Shown here piece by piece: positions 49,420-61,067 of a stretch of DNA of 64,000 nt. Positions within the stretch are counted from its first letter, which is position 1, and every line of letters starts with the position of its first letter. The notes under the pieces are model-generated. The model was given only the letters and a program-made list of their open reading frames with translations, made no database searches and was not told where the DNA came from. Source of the DNA: Alitta virens (taxonomy: Eukaryota; Annelida; Polychaeta; Phyllodocida; Nereididae). Both the position numbers and the translations under genes were made by a program. The stretch covers positions 7,531,374 to 7,595,373 of the forward strand of contig OW028580.1 in assembly GCA_932294295.1 (NCBI GenBank), given 5' to 3'.

Positions 49420-50398
49420 TGTGTAAAAAGCAGAGGCTTTTTAACCAGGTAGAAATGATGTCTGTGAATGTTATATTATTTTAGTATATTTATGTATATT
49501 TATGTATCTAGTCCATACAATTCAAACACATGACCGGGAGTGCACTTATATCAATGTATAACATAGAATCTATAAAATAGAGTAAATGTCAAATATATTG
49601 AATGTAACTAAAGTCAAGATATAAGTAAGGAATGTTTGTGTATGTTTGAATATATGTCAGAATGTATCAGAGTGTGTATGGACTGGACAGGTGCAAATGA
49701 CCCCTATTGTGATTGTATTGAAAACCCCACTTTTGTGACTCCAATACTGGACAAAGGGGGGGGGGGGCTACAGTCAGAGGGACATAATGGGCATAGTCTC
49801 AACAAGGGAGTGGCATTGTGTGGGTCAGCCAGAGGTCAGCATTGTCTTGGACAATGGTCACTGGGCCTAGGAGACGTGAAGGCTGGACAGGAATGTGGCT
49901 TGGTGCTTCCCAGGAGAATGAGTACAAAGCCCAGTGGAGTTTACTGCAGTAGCTAATTGTGCAAAATCTGTGCTTCTGACTATTGAATTGGACTGGACTT
50001 TGTATGGCCCCTATGCTGGTCAGTTTTAATGTGTTTGTCAAATACAAGTGGTGGCAGAAAGCCACTGGGGGAAGTTTGGAAAAAACCTGACAGAAAGCAA
50101 CTAGGGGAGTTGTGAAAAGTGTATATTGTATTTAAATGTGTGTGCTACAATTGGCTCAGGCCTGTTGACCAATTGTAGAGTGACCTGGATTCAGGGAGGA
50201 GTCAGGAAATAAGCTGGCTATAAATATTAAATATCTGGGAGAGGAGGATCTTTTGATTGAGCCAAATCTGACCAGTCTGACACAAATTCATGGACTTTGT
50301 TATTGTTGTGTTTATTCTGAAGTCTATGGACTTATGCTGCTGAGCAACAGCACTACACTTTATGGAGTCTTAAGATCTTGGACACTGGATACTTTGCA
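49420..50398 (+). mobile_element. Solo LTR (979 bp)
   Basis: Runs TGTGTAAAAAGC ... ACTTTGCA, with TATAAATA at 50219-50226. It is nearly identical to the 3' LTR at 58000-58964. Both sides are host D2 sequence, which fixes the LTR ends. No clear target-site duplication is visible. Open frames inside it are repeat shadows. Confidence 0.85.
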
Positions 50399-50610
50399 AT
50401 ATTGAATTGTTTGTTTCTCATTTGTGCTACCTAGCAACTTGAGTGGACTAACTGAATTGCAATAGCTGTTCCGAGGTCTTGTATGAAATATCTTATTAAA
50501 TTACTTACAAATTAGAAGTGCTTGTTTAACATTCAACAAAGGTACTCGTACTTGACTTGAGTACATTTGGCAGTACTCGTACTCGTACTCAATTACATTG
50601 CCCAAAGGTT

Positions 50611-51289
50611 CTTGATTATTTGCTTATTTGTTTATTGTCCAGAAATAATACATACATGAATTACAATACACAGAAACATTATAGTTTTTGTTTATGGTTT
50701 GCCCAGACAATAAAAATTTCAATGCACAGGGATGATGCCAATAGCATATATTCCCTTTCTTTTTGTGTGATTAACGAAATAATAATGAATATTATAACAA
50801 AAAAAATAAATAAATAAATAAAATAACAAAAAAGAAAATAATACATTATAATAACTAAAATAAATAATACACAGACAGAGAGGAAAATTAAATAAAAATT
50901 TTCAATTTGAATATAAGTATTACAGATATTACAAATTAAGTTCATTACTAATTAGGTATCTTTTCAATCTAGTTTTATAAGTTTGTATACAACATTTTCT
51001 ATCTATTACAGTCGATAATCTATTACAGTCGATATACACAGGTATTCTATACAGGCTATTTGTACGAGTTTCATGCACATGATTTGGAAATTGAAAAAAT
51101 TAAGAAATATATTGGGTAACATTTGTCGACTAAATTTATACATAAATATCAAAATACGGAGTTGAAATATTTTCTTTACATTAAGTATATTGTGTTTCAT
51201 AAACAACAGACATGATTCTGTATTGTACGGAACATTTGAAATAATTCTTAAGAACATTTTTTGAAGTTTGATTAAACAATGTAGATGAG
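50611..51289 (-). mobile_element. Partial copy of the LINE 3' end
   Basis: Matches 59177-59893 except for about 60 bases missing near 51020. It stops at GTAGATGAG, where truncated LTR sequence begins with AG microhomology. It is part of a duplicated block and not an independent insertion, because the host flank before it (50399-50610) is duplicated as well. Confidence 0.85.
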
Positions 51290-51790
51290 GAATGTGGCTT
51301 GGTGCTTCCCAGGAGAATGAGTACAAAGCCCAGTGGAGTTTACTGCAGTAGCTAATTGCGGGAAATCTGTGCTTCTGACTATTGAATTGGACTGGACTTT
51401 GTATGGCCCCTATGCTGGTCAGTTTTAATGTGTTTGTCAAATACAAGTGGTGGCAGAAAGCCACTGGGGGAAGTTTGGAAAAAACCTGACAGAAAGCAAC
51501 TAGGGGAGTTGTGAAAAGTGTATATTGTATTTAAATGTGTGTGCTACAATTGGCTGTTGACCAATTGTAGAGTGACCTGGATTCAGGGAGTAGTCAGGAA
51601 ATAAGCTGGCTATAAATATTAAATATCTGGGAGAGGAGGATCTTTTGATTGAGCCAAATCTGACCAGTCTGACACAAATTCATGGACTTTGTTATTGTTG
51701 TGTTTATTCTGAAGTCTACGGACTTATGCTGCTGAGCTACAGCACTACACTTTATGGAGTCTTAAAATCTTGGACACTGGATACTTTACA
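51290..51790 (+). mobile_element. 5' LTR, truncated
   Basis: Corresponds to the last ~500 bases of the 3' LTR; TATAAATA at 51611-51618; ends ACTTTACA. The first ~460 bases were lost at the LINE junction. Confidence 0.85.
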
Positions 51791-51792
51791 AC

Positions 51793-51806
51793 TGGTGACC
51801 CCGACG
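51793..51806 (+). promoter_or_regulatory. Primer-binding site
   Basis: TGGTGACCCCGACG begins two bases after the LTR end, the expected place and TGG start for tRNA-primed reverse transcription. The tRNA was not identified. Confidence 0.7.
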
Positions 51807-52056
51807 TTATTCTATCTGGAAAGGGAAGGACCTAAAATTCACATGGAGCAAATACAGAAGTTAATTAACTTTCAGTGAAACTTGAGGAACTGATTATGGA
51901 ACTGATTGCCGAGTTGAAGAAGACAGTACTTGATGGTTGCATGACCCGAAGAGACTATTGAAGGAAGAGCCCTCATGTGTAGGCACAAGAGATAATTGTG
52001 ACTGAGAGACTTACCTGAGGCAGCAAGTTACACACCAGTGATTCAGAAACGCCAAA

Positions 52057-53907
52057 ATGAATGCAGAGCAATTCCAGCACTACTCAAAGATCCAGAGGGA
52101 CGGGATCACCCTCACGACAGAATTATTGAAGCACCAGGCAGACCAGGCCAAGCAGAACACTGAGAGGGTAAGAGCTGAAGCGCAGGCAAAGAGAGTGGCA
52201 AAGTGTGACGGCTCTTCGACCCGCAGACTGAGACAGTGGTTCATTGATGTGGAGCTCACGGAGCCCTACACATCTTTCACTGTTTACGTAGCATCCCAAA
52301 TGGCCGAGGGTGCCCTGCGGACGGAATTGGAGAGGCACTTGGCTACGCTGAATGATCGTAACCTGGCCGTGTGGGCTGACCTCGGGAAGCATCTATCAGA
52401 CACGTTCCTATCAAAACACGAGGGGGATCGGATGCGGGATGAAGTTGAAAAGATTCTGCAAGGACCTTATGAGGCCACAGCTGACTATGGCCGAAGATTC
52501 CGCGAAGCAGCTGACCTAGAGTATCCAAAGACGCAGCGTAACGCTGATCAACAACGCATAATGCTGGGGGCTTATTTGCGTGGGTTGACAGACAAAAAGC
52601 TGGTGGAAAGAGTGGTGCGGGACAGCGATCCAGCGGATTATGTGGATGCCATGGACCAAGTGACCAAGCACGAGGGAAATGATTATCGCCTATATAGAGC
52701 CTTGAATGGGAGAGCTCCAGAAGACACTCCAGAGGAACCGATGGAAATTGGTGCTCTGGCCCCCCCTCGTGAACCTAGGGCCGAGGTGCCCAAGAAAGAC
52801 AAGATGGAGGAATTGACACGCCGAATGGATGGCATGTCTAAGGAGTTTACTAAGCTGGTGGCTTTTATAAAGAATTCAAAGGGCACAGAGGCTGCTAGAA
52901 CGACCCCCAACCCTATGAATGAGAGAGGCAGGAGGCGAGCTCCACCAGCTAGGACAAGTGACAGGCCGCCCCTGAAATTCACCGGATTGGGGAGACAACC
53001 CATAGTGAGGACAACTCAGGGCCTGCAGGACACGTCGGAGCCCTTGGTGGCTCTCACGCGCAAACATGCCCGATTTATGTGGGGTGCAGAGGAGCAGGCC
53101 AGCTTTGACTGCTTGAAGGATTTGCTGATAAGTGACCATGTCATGGCCCATCCTCGCACCCAGGACCCTTATCTGTTGTATACTGATGCATCTGATGTGG
53201 CAATTGGCACAATATTATGTCAAAGGGACCCAGGGACAGGGGTGGAGCGCCCAATCAGTTATTTGTCTCGTCTTTTGTCAACCACTCAGAGAGGGTGGGC
53301 CGCTATAGAAAGAGAGGCTTATGCCCTTATCACTGCTTTGAAGGTGTTTAGACCATACTTATGGGGAGCCAAGTTTGAGGCCTTCACAGACCACAAACCA
53401 CTGACCTCACTGTTCACCAGTGAGATGCAAAATACTAAGATCCAAAGATGGGCTGTGTTACTGGCTGAGTATGGGTGCAAAGTTCAGTATAGGAAGGGCA
53501 AGTTAAATGTAAGGGCGGATATGCTGTCTAGAATTAGACCAGTGGGGATCGATACTTTCGACATCGACGAGTGGAGAGTGGGGGACAAGTTGGCAGAGGA
53601 TCTGCCTGGGGATGAGCCACCTCCAATCCTGGATGATGGTTTAGATCCAGAGCAGGTACAGAAGGAGCAAAAGGGAATGAGTCAATGGGGGGAGGGGAAT
53701 GATCCGGATAGCTCATATGAAGTGATAAGGGGTCTACTATATTCTATACAAAAGCCATATCAGTATGCACCAGAATATCACCGCCTAGTGCTACCTAGCT
53801 CATTTCGTCAGGAGGTGATCAGCAAAGCCCACAAACAGGTGGGACACATGGCTCACGTTAAGACCATGCGAAAAGAGCAGGAGGCGTATATGTTTGGCCA
53901 GGAATGA
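52057..53907 (+). CDS. Gag joined to RNase H by deletion of protease/RT (retroelement ORF1)
   Basis: 616 codons. Residues ~1-270 are a gag-like helical capsid region with no visible CCHC knuckle. After a basic Arg/Pro stretch (~290-310) the frame passes straight into the RT thumb end (A-L-T-R-K) and a full RNase H-like domain: Y-T-D-A-S, E-R-E-A-Y-A-L, F-T-D-H-K and R-A-D-M-L-S-R. Protease and the RT palm (Y-x-D-D) are missing, so about a third of pol was removed while the frame stayed open. The C-terminal ~45 residues enter the integrase H2C2 zinc finger (H...G-H) and stop at TGA 53905-53907, where a frameshift separates them from the rest of integrase. Confidence 0.85.
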   Translation: MNAEQFQHYSKIQRDGITLTTELLKHQADQAKQNTERVRAEAQAKRVAKCDGSSTRRLRQWFIDVELTEPYTSFTVYVASQMAEGALRTELERHLATLNDRNLAVWADLGKHLSDTFLSKHEGDRMRDEVEKILQGPYEATADYGRRFREAADLEYPKTQRNADQQRIMLGAYLRGLTDKKLVERVVRDSDPADYVDAMDQVTKHEGNDYRLYRALNGRAPEDTPEEPMEIGALAPPREPRAEVPKKDKMEELTRRMDGMSKEFTKLVAFIKNSKGTEAARTTPNPMNERGRRRAPPARTSDRPPLKFTGLGRQPIVRTTQGLQDTSEPLVALTRKHARFMWGAEEQASFDCLKDLLISDHVMAHPRTQDPYLLYTDASDVAIGTILCQRDPGTGVERPISYLSRLLSTTQRGWAAIEREAYALITALKVFRPYLWGAKFEAFTDHKPLTSLFTSEMQNTKIQRWAVLLAEYGCKVQYRKGKLNVRADMLSRIRPVGIDTFDIDEWRVGDKLAEDLPGDEPPPILDDGLDPEQVQKEQKGMSQWGEGNDPDSSYEVIRGLLYSIQKPYQYAPEYHRLVLPSSFRQEVISKAHKQVGHMAHVKTMRKEQEAYMFGQE

Positions 53908-55172
53908 GAAGAGAGATACGAGACTGGGTGCTGAAGTGTCCAACCTGCCTGGTCTACAGTAAGAAGAAGGTGCACACCGCCATGGGAGAGATGCCTAGAG
54001 CAGAGAGTGTGGGGCAGCTAGTGTCTTTGGACCTAGTGGGGCCTCTGGTGACATCTCCTCAAGGGAACAGCTATATAATGACGCTGATTGACCATGCTTC
54101 AGGCTATGCTGAGTGCCATCCCATTCCCAGGAAGACCAATGAATGTGTATGGCAGAAGCTACATCAGGAATATTTTCCCAGACATGGTTACGTGGAGACC
54201 ATCCTCTCAGACTTGGGTCGTGAGTTCAATGCCTTGGCTTTCGATGAACACTTGAGATCGGTGGGAGTGAAACACAAGCGGACCACGCCCTATCATCCTC
54301 AGTCCAATGGGAGGATCGAACGCTTCAACCGCACCCTCAAGGAGATTATGGGGAAACTTATCAACAATGACACTTCATTGTGGCAAGAGCAATTGGGCCC
54401 TGCAACGCTGTGTTACAATTGTGCGATATCGGATGTGACTCAGCATAGCCCCTTCTTTCTGCAGTATGGGAGGAGACCTAGACTGCCTCTACATAGGGCA
54501 CTAGAGGGAGGAGAGATGCTGCATGGCCGGCTACATGAATTGTATGAGGCAATTCAATCAGCTCAAGTGCTGACGGAAGAATCCCGGAAGTACAATAGGG
54601 AAAGATTGGCAAGGCGTGCTAATGCAGGAGATGTTCAAGTGGGTGACACCGTGTTGATCAAAGCAGAAGAACCATTGACCTTGACCAGCCGCTGGGATCC
54701 CCAGTGGTTGGTGACGCAAGTAAGAGGGAAAGTGGTATGGCTGACTCATCAGCACACAGCCAAACAGAAGGTGCTAAACAGGGAGAAGGTCAGAGTGGCG
54801 GATCCAGAATTGGTTTGGGACAAGGTCAGGTCAAGGCCACACCGCAAGGTCAGGCCAAACGCCAGGCCCTGGCAAGCTGCCAGGGCCCCTGGCTTCGTCA
54901 TGAACCCACCCAGCAATCCAAGGGCGACACCTACAGAGCCCGCCAAAATCAGGGAGGTTCCGCCTGAGGAGACGCCAGGAGGAGGGGCTACACAGGAGGA
55001 GGAGCACTGGAGCGCATCGGATGAGGAACCATTGCGTCCCGCCAGGGAGCGTGGAAGACCGCGACAGCCCTGCTCCAGTGACTCCAGTGACCATAACACC
55101 CGAGCGCCGCCAGACCAGCGTCACTTGGAGAAACGCCACCGACCCTACTTACCCAGAGGAGCCAAGCTATGA
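53904..55172 (+). CDS. Integrase (retroelement ORF2), frameshifted from upstream pol
   Basis: 422 codons. Starts with the Cys pair of the H2C2 finger (C-P-T-C). The catalytic core follows with D in S-L-D-L-V-G-P, D in S-D-L-G-R-E-F and E in S-N-G-R-I-E-R-F (D,D-35-E type). Then an SH3-like C-terminal region (V-G-D-T-V-L-I-K) and a ~110-residue Arg/Pro/Glu-rich tail. The annotated start is simply where this frame opens; the His half of the finger is in the preceding frame. The four-base overlap with ORF1 comes from a one-base frame change, not from a designed overlap. Confidence 0.87.
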   Translation: MRREIRDWVLKCPTCLVYSKKKVHTAMGEMPRAESVGQLVSLDLVGPLVTSPQGNSYIMTLIDHASGYAECHPIPRKTNECVWQKLHQEYFPRHGYVETILSDLGREFNALAFDEHLRSVGVKHKRTTPYHPQSNGRIERFNRTLKEIMGKLINNDTSLWQEQLGPATLCYNCAISDVTQHSPFFLQYGRRPRLPLHRALEGGEMLHGRLHELYEAIQSAQVLTEESRKYNRERLARRANAGDVQVGDTVLIKAEEPLTLTSRWDPQWLVTQVRGKVVWLTHQHTAKQKVLNREKVRVADPELVWDKVRSRPHRKVRPNARPWQAARAPGFVMNPPSNPRATPTEPAKIREVPPEETPGGGATQEEEHWSASDEEPLRPARERGRPRQPCSSDSSDHNTRAPPDQRHLEKRHRPYLPRGAKL

Positions 55173-55404
55173 CAGAGACGAAAGAGGAGAGACCTGACCA
55201 GTGACTCAGACACACCTGAGGGGAGACTGAGAACAAACAAGGACCTGCACAAAGACTTTACCTTGGTCAAGCGTCCACACCCGACCAGCAACTCAGAGTC
55301 CCCAGAAGAAAGGCTGAGGAGGACCAAGGACCTGCACAAGGACTTTGATTTGATTAAACGTCCACATCCGAGCAGCGACGAGAAGCCAAAGGCTCCACGC
55401 CAAG

Positions 55405-57217
55405 ATGCTGAATCGGATGTGCCAAGGGAGTTGGCCACAGGTGGTTTATGAGGCCAGTTTGGGAGTGATGTTGTTCCTCATATTGTGTGCTAGGGGAGAC
55501 GACTTGAGTGAAGGGATAGAGCACAGGCAGCCGGTGTCAGATGGACCCGAGAATGGACCCACGACGCCCTACGTACCTTGGAAGCCTCCTGGGTGGTGTT
55601 GGTTACGCTAGAGAAGCCAAGTTACCCTGCCCAACTGGCTCGCCTGATACAGCTGGTGAGGGACAGCAGACGAGATGTACAGGTACATGGATACATCCAA
55701 AGATCCTGGGAGTGGCGTTTGAGGAGACTGCAGCCGCTTGATGGCAGCTATGCCGGTCGTACCGTCAGAGGAGTCAGCCCCCCTTGAGTCGACGCAAGAG
55801 GGGCCTATTTGATTTCATCGGCACCGGCTTGCATGTCCTCTTTGGAGTAGCCACGACCAGTCAGGTGCGTCAATACATGGGTGCGACGAGAGCCCTCCAG
55901 GCGAAAATGCAGGAGATGTCCCATGTGACGGGGCAGATGATGTCTGTAATCAACCAAAACAGACTCTACCTCAAAAATGTATCTATCGAGCTGAGCCAGT
56001 TGGGAGACCATGTTAAGCAGTTGGACGCCTACGTAAACCCTGTGGCCACAGGATTAAATGCAGTGGGGAGGCGCCTCAATACTCTAGAGATACGCTTAGA
56101 GATCCAGAGGGCGGTTGAGGAGTGCGAGTACTTGTATGAGGTGTGTAGGGAACAAATGCGTCTCTACCAGCAACAACGCAGTGCTTTGGAGAGAGGGGAC
56201 TTAACGGAAGACATCATACATCCCAAAATCCTGGCTAACATCCTGAAAGCACAGGCAGGCTACCAAACCATCAATGAAGTTACCTGGTACTACAAGCATC
56301 TGCGCATAGAGGCCATCACGATAGACCAGACCCAGCTGATATTTCGATTTAATGTGCCCACTGTCAACAAGGCGAGTTATTTGCTATGCTCCATACAGAG
56401 TCTTCCGGTGCCAGTGATGCATTCCAACATCACTGTCCAAATTAAGGTGGGAAATAGTTTTGGTGTGGACACTTCCACAGGCCAGATTTTCAAACCAGAA
56501 GCTTGCCTGGGTGAGGAGCCATTAGTCTGTAGAGCAGGCCCATTGTTTGACTCTAGGCACCAGCCTTGCGCACGAGGTCTCATCTTCAATCAAACGAACT
56601 TGATAAAAGCATGCCGCTTTGATATCTCCAAAGTGTCTAATGTGACCTCAGTGGAGAGGGTATCTTTAAGGACCATCATAATAATCACTTGGGGAGAAAT
56701 GATATCGACACGATGTCCAGGCAAAGTATACCCGCCGGTCAGACTGAACCCGGGCACCTACATGGTGCACTGCCCGGCTCCTTGCAACATTGCTGGCACC
56801 GGATGGAGGGTCCATTGCATCCCGGAAATCCACATGTCGCAAAGAGTGGCACTCCCGCCTATTCGGGTTGATGGCCAGTTCAACTTCACACACAACCTGA
56901 ACCATCAAGCCATAATTGAGTCTTTCCCTCAGCTAAAGGGAACTACCACCGTACACGTTAAGGATGTCAGTGAGGAAATGTTGTTGAATACAATCAGGTT
57001 AAGTGGTAAGACTTGGGTAAGGATCAAGAAACATGCACCAGCAACCTCACTGGCCATTTCTTTGATTGTAGTACTGCTTGTACTGGCAGTATGGGGATTT
57101 TGGGCTACCAGGAAGAGTATATGGGTACAGTCATTTATAAATAGGATTGAGTGTTGTAAACTGAAGGCAAAACCCACTTCCGTATATCAGGTTACTGAGG
57201 ACTCCACCGTTATTTGA
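55405..57217 (+). pseudogene. Env glycoprotein gene, baculovirus-F/errantivirus style, 5' part frameshifted
   Basis: Three frames succeed each other: 55405-55611 (hydrophobic leader V-M-L-F-L-I-L-C-A, likely signal peptide), 55578-55787, and the long frame 55784-57217 (477 codons; its TTG is not a true start). A frame change lies by a C run at about 55776-55783. The long part opens with a furin site R-R-K-R, followed by a G-L-F-D-F-I-G fusion-peptide-like stretch, long helices, many Cys and N-x-T/S sites, a transmembrane helix at ~417-441 and a 36-residue tail ending S-T-V-I. This is the layout of F-type class I fusion proteins of insect errantiviruses and baculoviruses. Splicing could in principle bridge some of the breaks. 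Confidence 0.8.
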
Positions 57218-57999
57218 CTACCTGTAGGTTCTCCGGACAGAGATGATGCTGACTTCTAGAGGTCCCAACAAGCAGTAATCAGTCTTTAAGAAAAAAAAAA
57301 TTGTGTACTCTAGTGAATTAGCTCAGCTGTGTGTTAGGAATAGATAGGGCCCTTAGTGAGCGAATTCGTAGTCTAATTTTCTTTATTCAATGCAGGCAGT
57401 AAGGATGGGAGCCACTCTATTTACTTAGAAATGTACTTAGCAAGTCAGGGGCATATACACGAAAATTGTGAATTTGGTTCCCGTCATTATTCTTCACGCA
57501 TTACTTTTATGTAATTAGATGTAGCATTTAGCCTTTTATATATGATCGTCAAAATTTTCTTTAAACATGTGGTTTCTGTGAGGGACATTTGGGGTTCTTG
57601 CCAGCACAAGGTCAGGGTTGTGGTGACCCCAGGCTTTGTTGCTCGCAGGGCAATGTCTCCACTTTTTTTTTACAATTCTTAATAATGTTGGTTATAGGTC
57701 AGTGTCAGAGCGTCTTGCCGACACACCTTCCGGTAGAATCTTTGATGACGTTTAGGTTTTAATAAACCTAATGAATGCGTTATAAGTATTCAAGTGTCCT
57801 TGTTAACAGCGGAGTGGTTTAAACTGGTGGTAGAATTTAATTTTCAAACAAAAATTTTTTTTTTACAAAAGTCAGACTGGGTTAAAATTTCTTTTTTTTT
57901 TCATCATTTCAGCCTTTGAGTGAGATGCATTTATATCATTAAGTCAATGTCAGTTAAACTAGTAAATTGTCATACATCTCACTTCCCTTGGTGATAAGT
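57218..57999. other. Retroelement 3' non-coding region
   Basis: 780 bases between env and the 3' LTR, with an A10 run at 57290-57300 and a TTAATAAACC near 57760. No obvious polypurine tract directly precedes the LTR at 58000. No coding signal. Confidence 0.5.
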
Positions 58000-58964
58000 T
58001 GTGTAAAAAGCAGAGGCTTTTTGACCAGGTAGAAATGATGTCTGTGAATGTTATATTATTTAGTATATTTATGTATCTAGTCCATACAATTCAAACACAT
58101 GACCGGGAGTGCACTTATATCAATGTATAACATAGAATGTATAAAATAGAGTAAATGTCAAATATAATGAATGTAACTAAAGTCAAGATATAAGTAAGGA
58201 ATGTTTGTGTATGTTTGAATATATGTCAGAATGTATCAGAGTGTGTATGGACTGGACAGGTGCAAATGACCCCTATTGTGATTGTATTGAAAACCCCACT
58301 TTTGTGACTCCAATACTGGAGAAAGGGGGGGGGCTACAGTCAGAGGGACATAATGGGCATAGTCTCAACAAGGGAGTGGCATTGTGTGGGTCAGCCAGAG
58401 GTCAGCATTGTCTTGGACAATGGTCACTGGGCCTAGGAGACGTGAAGGCTGGACAGGAATGTGGCTTGGTGCTTCCCAGGAGAATGAGTACAAAGCCCAG
58501 TGGAGTTTACTGCAGTAGCTAATTGTGGAAAATCTGTGCTTTTGACTATTGAATTGGACTGGACTTTGTATGGCCCCTATGCTGGTCAGTTTTAATGTGT
58601 TTGTCAAATACAAGTGGTGGCAGAAAGCCACTGGGGGAAGTTTGGAAAAAACCTGACAGAAAGCAACTAGGGGAGTTGTGAAAAGTGTATATTGTATTTA
58701 AATGTGTGTGCTACAATTGGCTCAGGCCTGTTGACCAATTGTAGAGTGACCTGGATTCAGGGAGTAGTCAGGAAATAAGCTGGCTATAAATATTAAATAT
58801 CTGGGAGAGGAGGATCTTTTGATTGAGCCAAATCTGACCAGTCTGACACAAATTCATGGACTTTGTTATTGTTGTGTTTATTCTGAAGTCTATGGACTTA
58901 TGCTGCTGAGCTACAGCACTACACTTTATGGAGTCTTAAGATCTTGGACACTGGATACTTTGCA
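58000..58964 (+). mobile_element. 3' LTR (965 bp)
   Basis: Full LTR with TATAAATA at 58785-58792, followed by the same host flank (ATATTGAATTG) as the solo LTR. Confidence 0.85.
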
Positions 58965-59493
58965 ATATTGAATTGTTTGTTTCTCATTTGTGCTACCTAG
59001 CAACTTGAGTGGACTAACTGAATTGCAATAGCTGTTCCGAGGTCTTGTATGAAATGTCTTATTAAATTACTTACAAATTAGAAGTGCTTGTTTAATATTC
59101 AACAAAGGTACTCGTACTTGACTTGAGTACATTTGGCAGTACTCGTACTCGTACTCAATTACATTGCCCAAAGGTTCTTGATTATTTGCTTATTTGTTTA
59201 TTGTCCAGAAATAATACATACATGAATTACAATACACAGAAACATTATAGTTTTTGTTTATGGTTTGCCCAGACAATAAAAATTTCAATGCACAGGGATG
59301 ATGCCAATAGCATATATTCCCTTTCTTTTTGTGTGATTAACGAAATAATAATGAATATTATAACAAAAAAAAAATAATAAATAAATAAAATAACAAAAAA
59401 GAAAATAATATTATAATAACTAAAATAAATAATACACAGACAGAGAGGAAAATTAAATAAAAATTTTCAATTTGAATATAAGTATTACAGATA

Positions 59494-60450
59494 TTACAAA
59501 TTAAGTTCATTACTAATTAGGTATCTTTTCAATCTAGTTTTATAAGTTTGTATACAACATTTTCTATCTATTACAGTCGATAAACTGTTGAACAATTTAA
59601 CACCTTGATATCTTATTGATTGTTGAGAACATTCAGTTTTATACACAGGTATTCTATAAAGGCTATTTGTACGAGTTTCATGCACATGATTTGGAAATTG
59701 AAAAAATTAAGAAATATATTGGGTAACATTTGTCGACTAAATTTATACATAAATATCAAAATACGGAGTTGAAATATTTTCTTTACATTAAGTATATTGT
59801 GTTTCATAAACAACAGACATGATTCTGTATTGTACGGAACATTTGAAATAATTCTTAAGAACTTTTTTTGAAGTTTGATTAAACAATGTAGATGAGTGTT
59901 TGTGGCAGTTCCCCAAGACTCAATACAATAAATTAAATATGGGTATATAAAACTGTTGTAGAGGGTAATTAGAGTTGATAATTTTACTACTTTTTTTGCT
60001 TTGCAAATAATACCTATTCCCTTTGATATTTTAGCTTTAACATAATTAATATGAGATATCCATTGTAGTTTTTCATCCAAATGCACTCCTAAAAATTTAA
60101 TAAAATTGACACGGGTTACCTCATTTCTATTCATGAATAATCTATTTGTGTTGCTAACTTGTTTTTTGGGAGGATGGAATATTAAAAATTTGGTTTTCTT
60201 TGCATTTAGTGATAGTTTATTAGCATTTACCCAGTTAATTATTTAATTTAATTCAATGTTCATCGTATTTATCAAATCATCTATGTCCCTTCCAGTTATA
60301 AACAAATTAGTGTCATCTGCAAATATGATAGAAAAGATAATATTACTGACATTAGGGAGATCGTTGATGTAAATCAAGAACAAAAAAGTCCAAGAATTGA
60401 GCCCTGGGGAACGCCACATTTCAAAAGAAGTCTCACTGAGCTTGATTTAT
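59494..60450 (-). pseudogene. LINE reverse transcriptase, C-terminal half, with stops and shifts
   Basis: V-P-Q-G-S-I-L-G at about 60415 and F-A-D-D-T-N-L-F (catalytic Asp pair) at about 60320 are present but in disturbed frames, with a stop near 60245. F-L-G-V-H-L-D and I-S-H-I and the long C-terminal helical region run 60134-59613; the final K-T-R-L-K-R-Y-L tail ends at 59494. Confidence 0.8.
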
Positions 60451-60470
60451 TGAATGACACAAATTGATAT

Positions 60471-61067
60471 CTATTGCTTAAGTAGCTTGACATCCATAGA
60501 TAACAAAATCTGATGATCCACAGTATCAAATGCCTTACTTAAATCGATAAATAAACCCAAAACATATTCATTGTTATTGAATGCAGTTGTGATTTTGTCA
60601 ATTAAATAAAATGAAGCTAAAGATGTATTGTAATTCTTTCTAAACCCAAATTGCAGTTCATAGAACAATTTTTTAGTGTTAAAAAAAGAAATAACTCTAT
60701 TGTACATTATTCGTTCAAATATTTTTGAAAACACTGACAATAATGAAACTGGCCTGTAGTTAATAATTTCTGATTTATCCCCTGATTTATATATTGGTAT
60801 TACACAAGCTGTCTTCAATTTATCTGAAAAAGCCCCTGTTGAAAATGATAGATTAATTAAATAGGTTAGAGGTTTTAGAAAATGCTGAAAACTAGATTTA
60901 ATTACTTTTGAATGTATTCCATCATGGCCTGGACTTGATTCTTTTAATAATTCAATTGTTGTTGCTATTTCTTCTTCGCTAACACTATTCAAAAACATGC
61001 TATTTACATTATGCTCTGAGATATAAGACAATGGATCTTTGTCAGTATATGGTATTGTTTTGGACAA
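60471..61067 (-). pseudogene. LINE reverse transcriptase, N-terminal half (after premature stop)
   Basis: Same frame as the preceding part, separated only by the stop at 61161-61163. Shows S-P-G-H-D-G-I, P-I-Y-K-S-G-D-K, N-Y-R-P-V-S-L-L, Q-F-G-F-R-K-N and F-I-D-L-S-K-A-F-D-T-V-D (first catalytic Asp). It ends at 60471, where a short deletion shifts the frame. Confidence 0.87.

Larger units (their letters stand above)
51290..58964 (+). mobile_element. Ty3/gypsy-like LTR retroelement with env (errantivirus-like), defective
   Basis: 5'-truncated LTR (51290-51790), primer-binding site, gag, RNase H and integrase regions, env, and 3' LTR (58000-58964). Protease and the reverse-transcriptase core are absent. 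The integrase region and the env 5' region are frameshifted. The element is therefore non-autonomous and dead, although env still has a long open frame. Gene order gag-RH-IN-env fits env-bearing Ty3/gypsy elements. Confidence 0.88.

Noticed and set aside
49636..50065. Frames of 106 and 88 codons, repeated at 58205-58631
   Set aside because: Both lie inside LTRs and have no family resemblance.
57300..57813. Possible second LTR (starts TGTGTACTC after an A-rich tract, AATAAA near 57760, ends TTAACA)
   Set aside because: No matching partner sequence anywhere in the window and no target-site duplication; the real 3' LTR begins at 58000 by comparison with the solo LTR.
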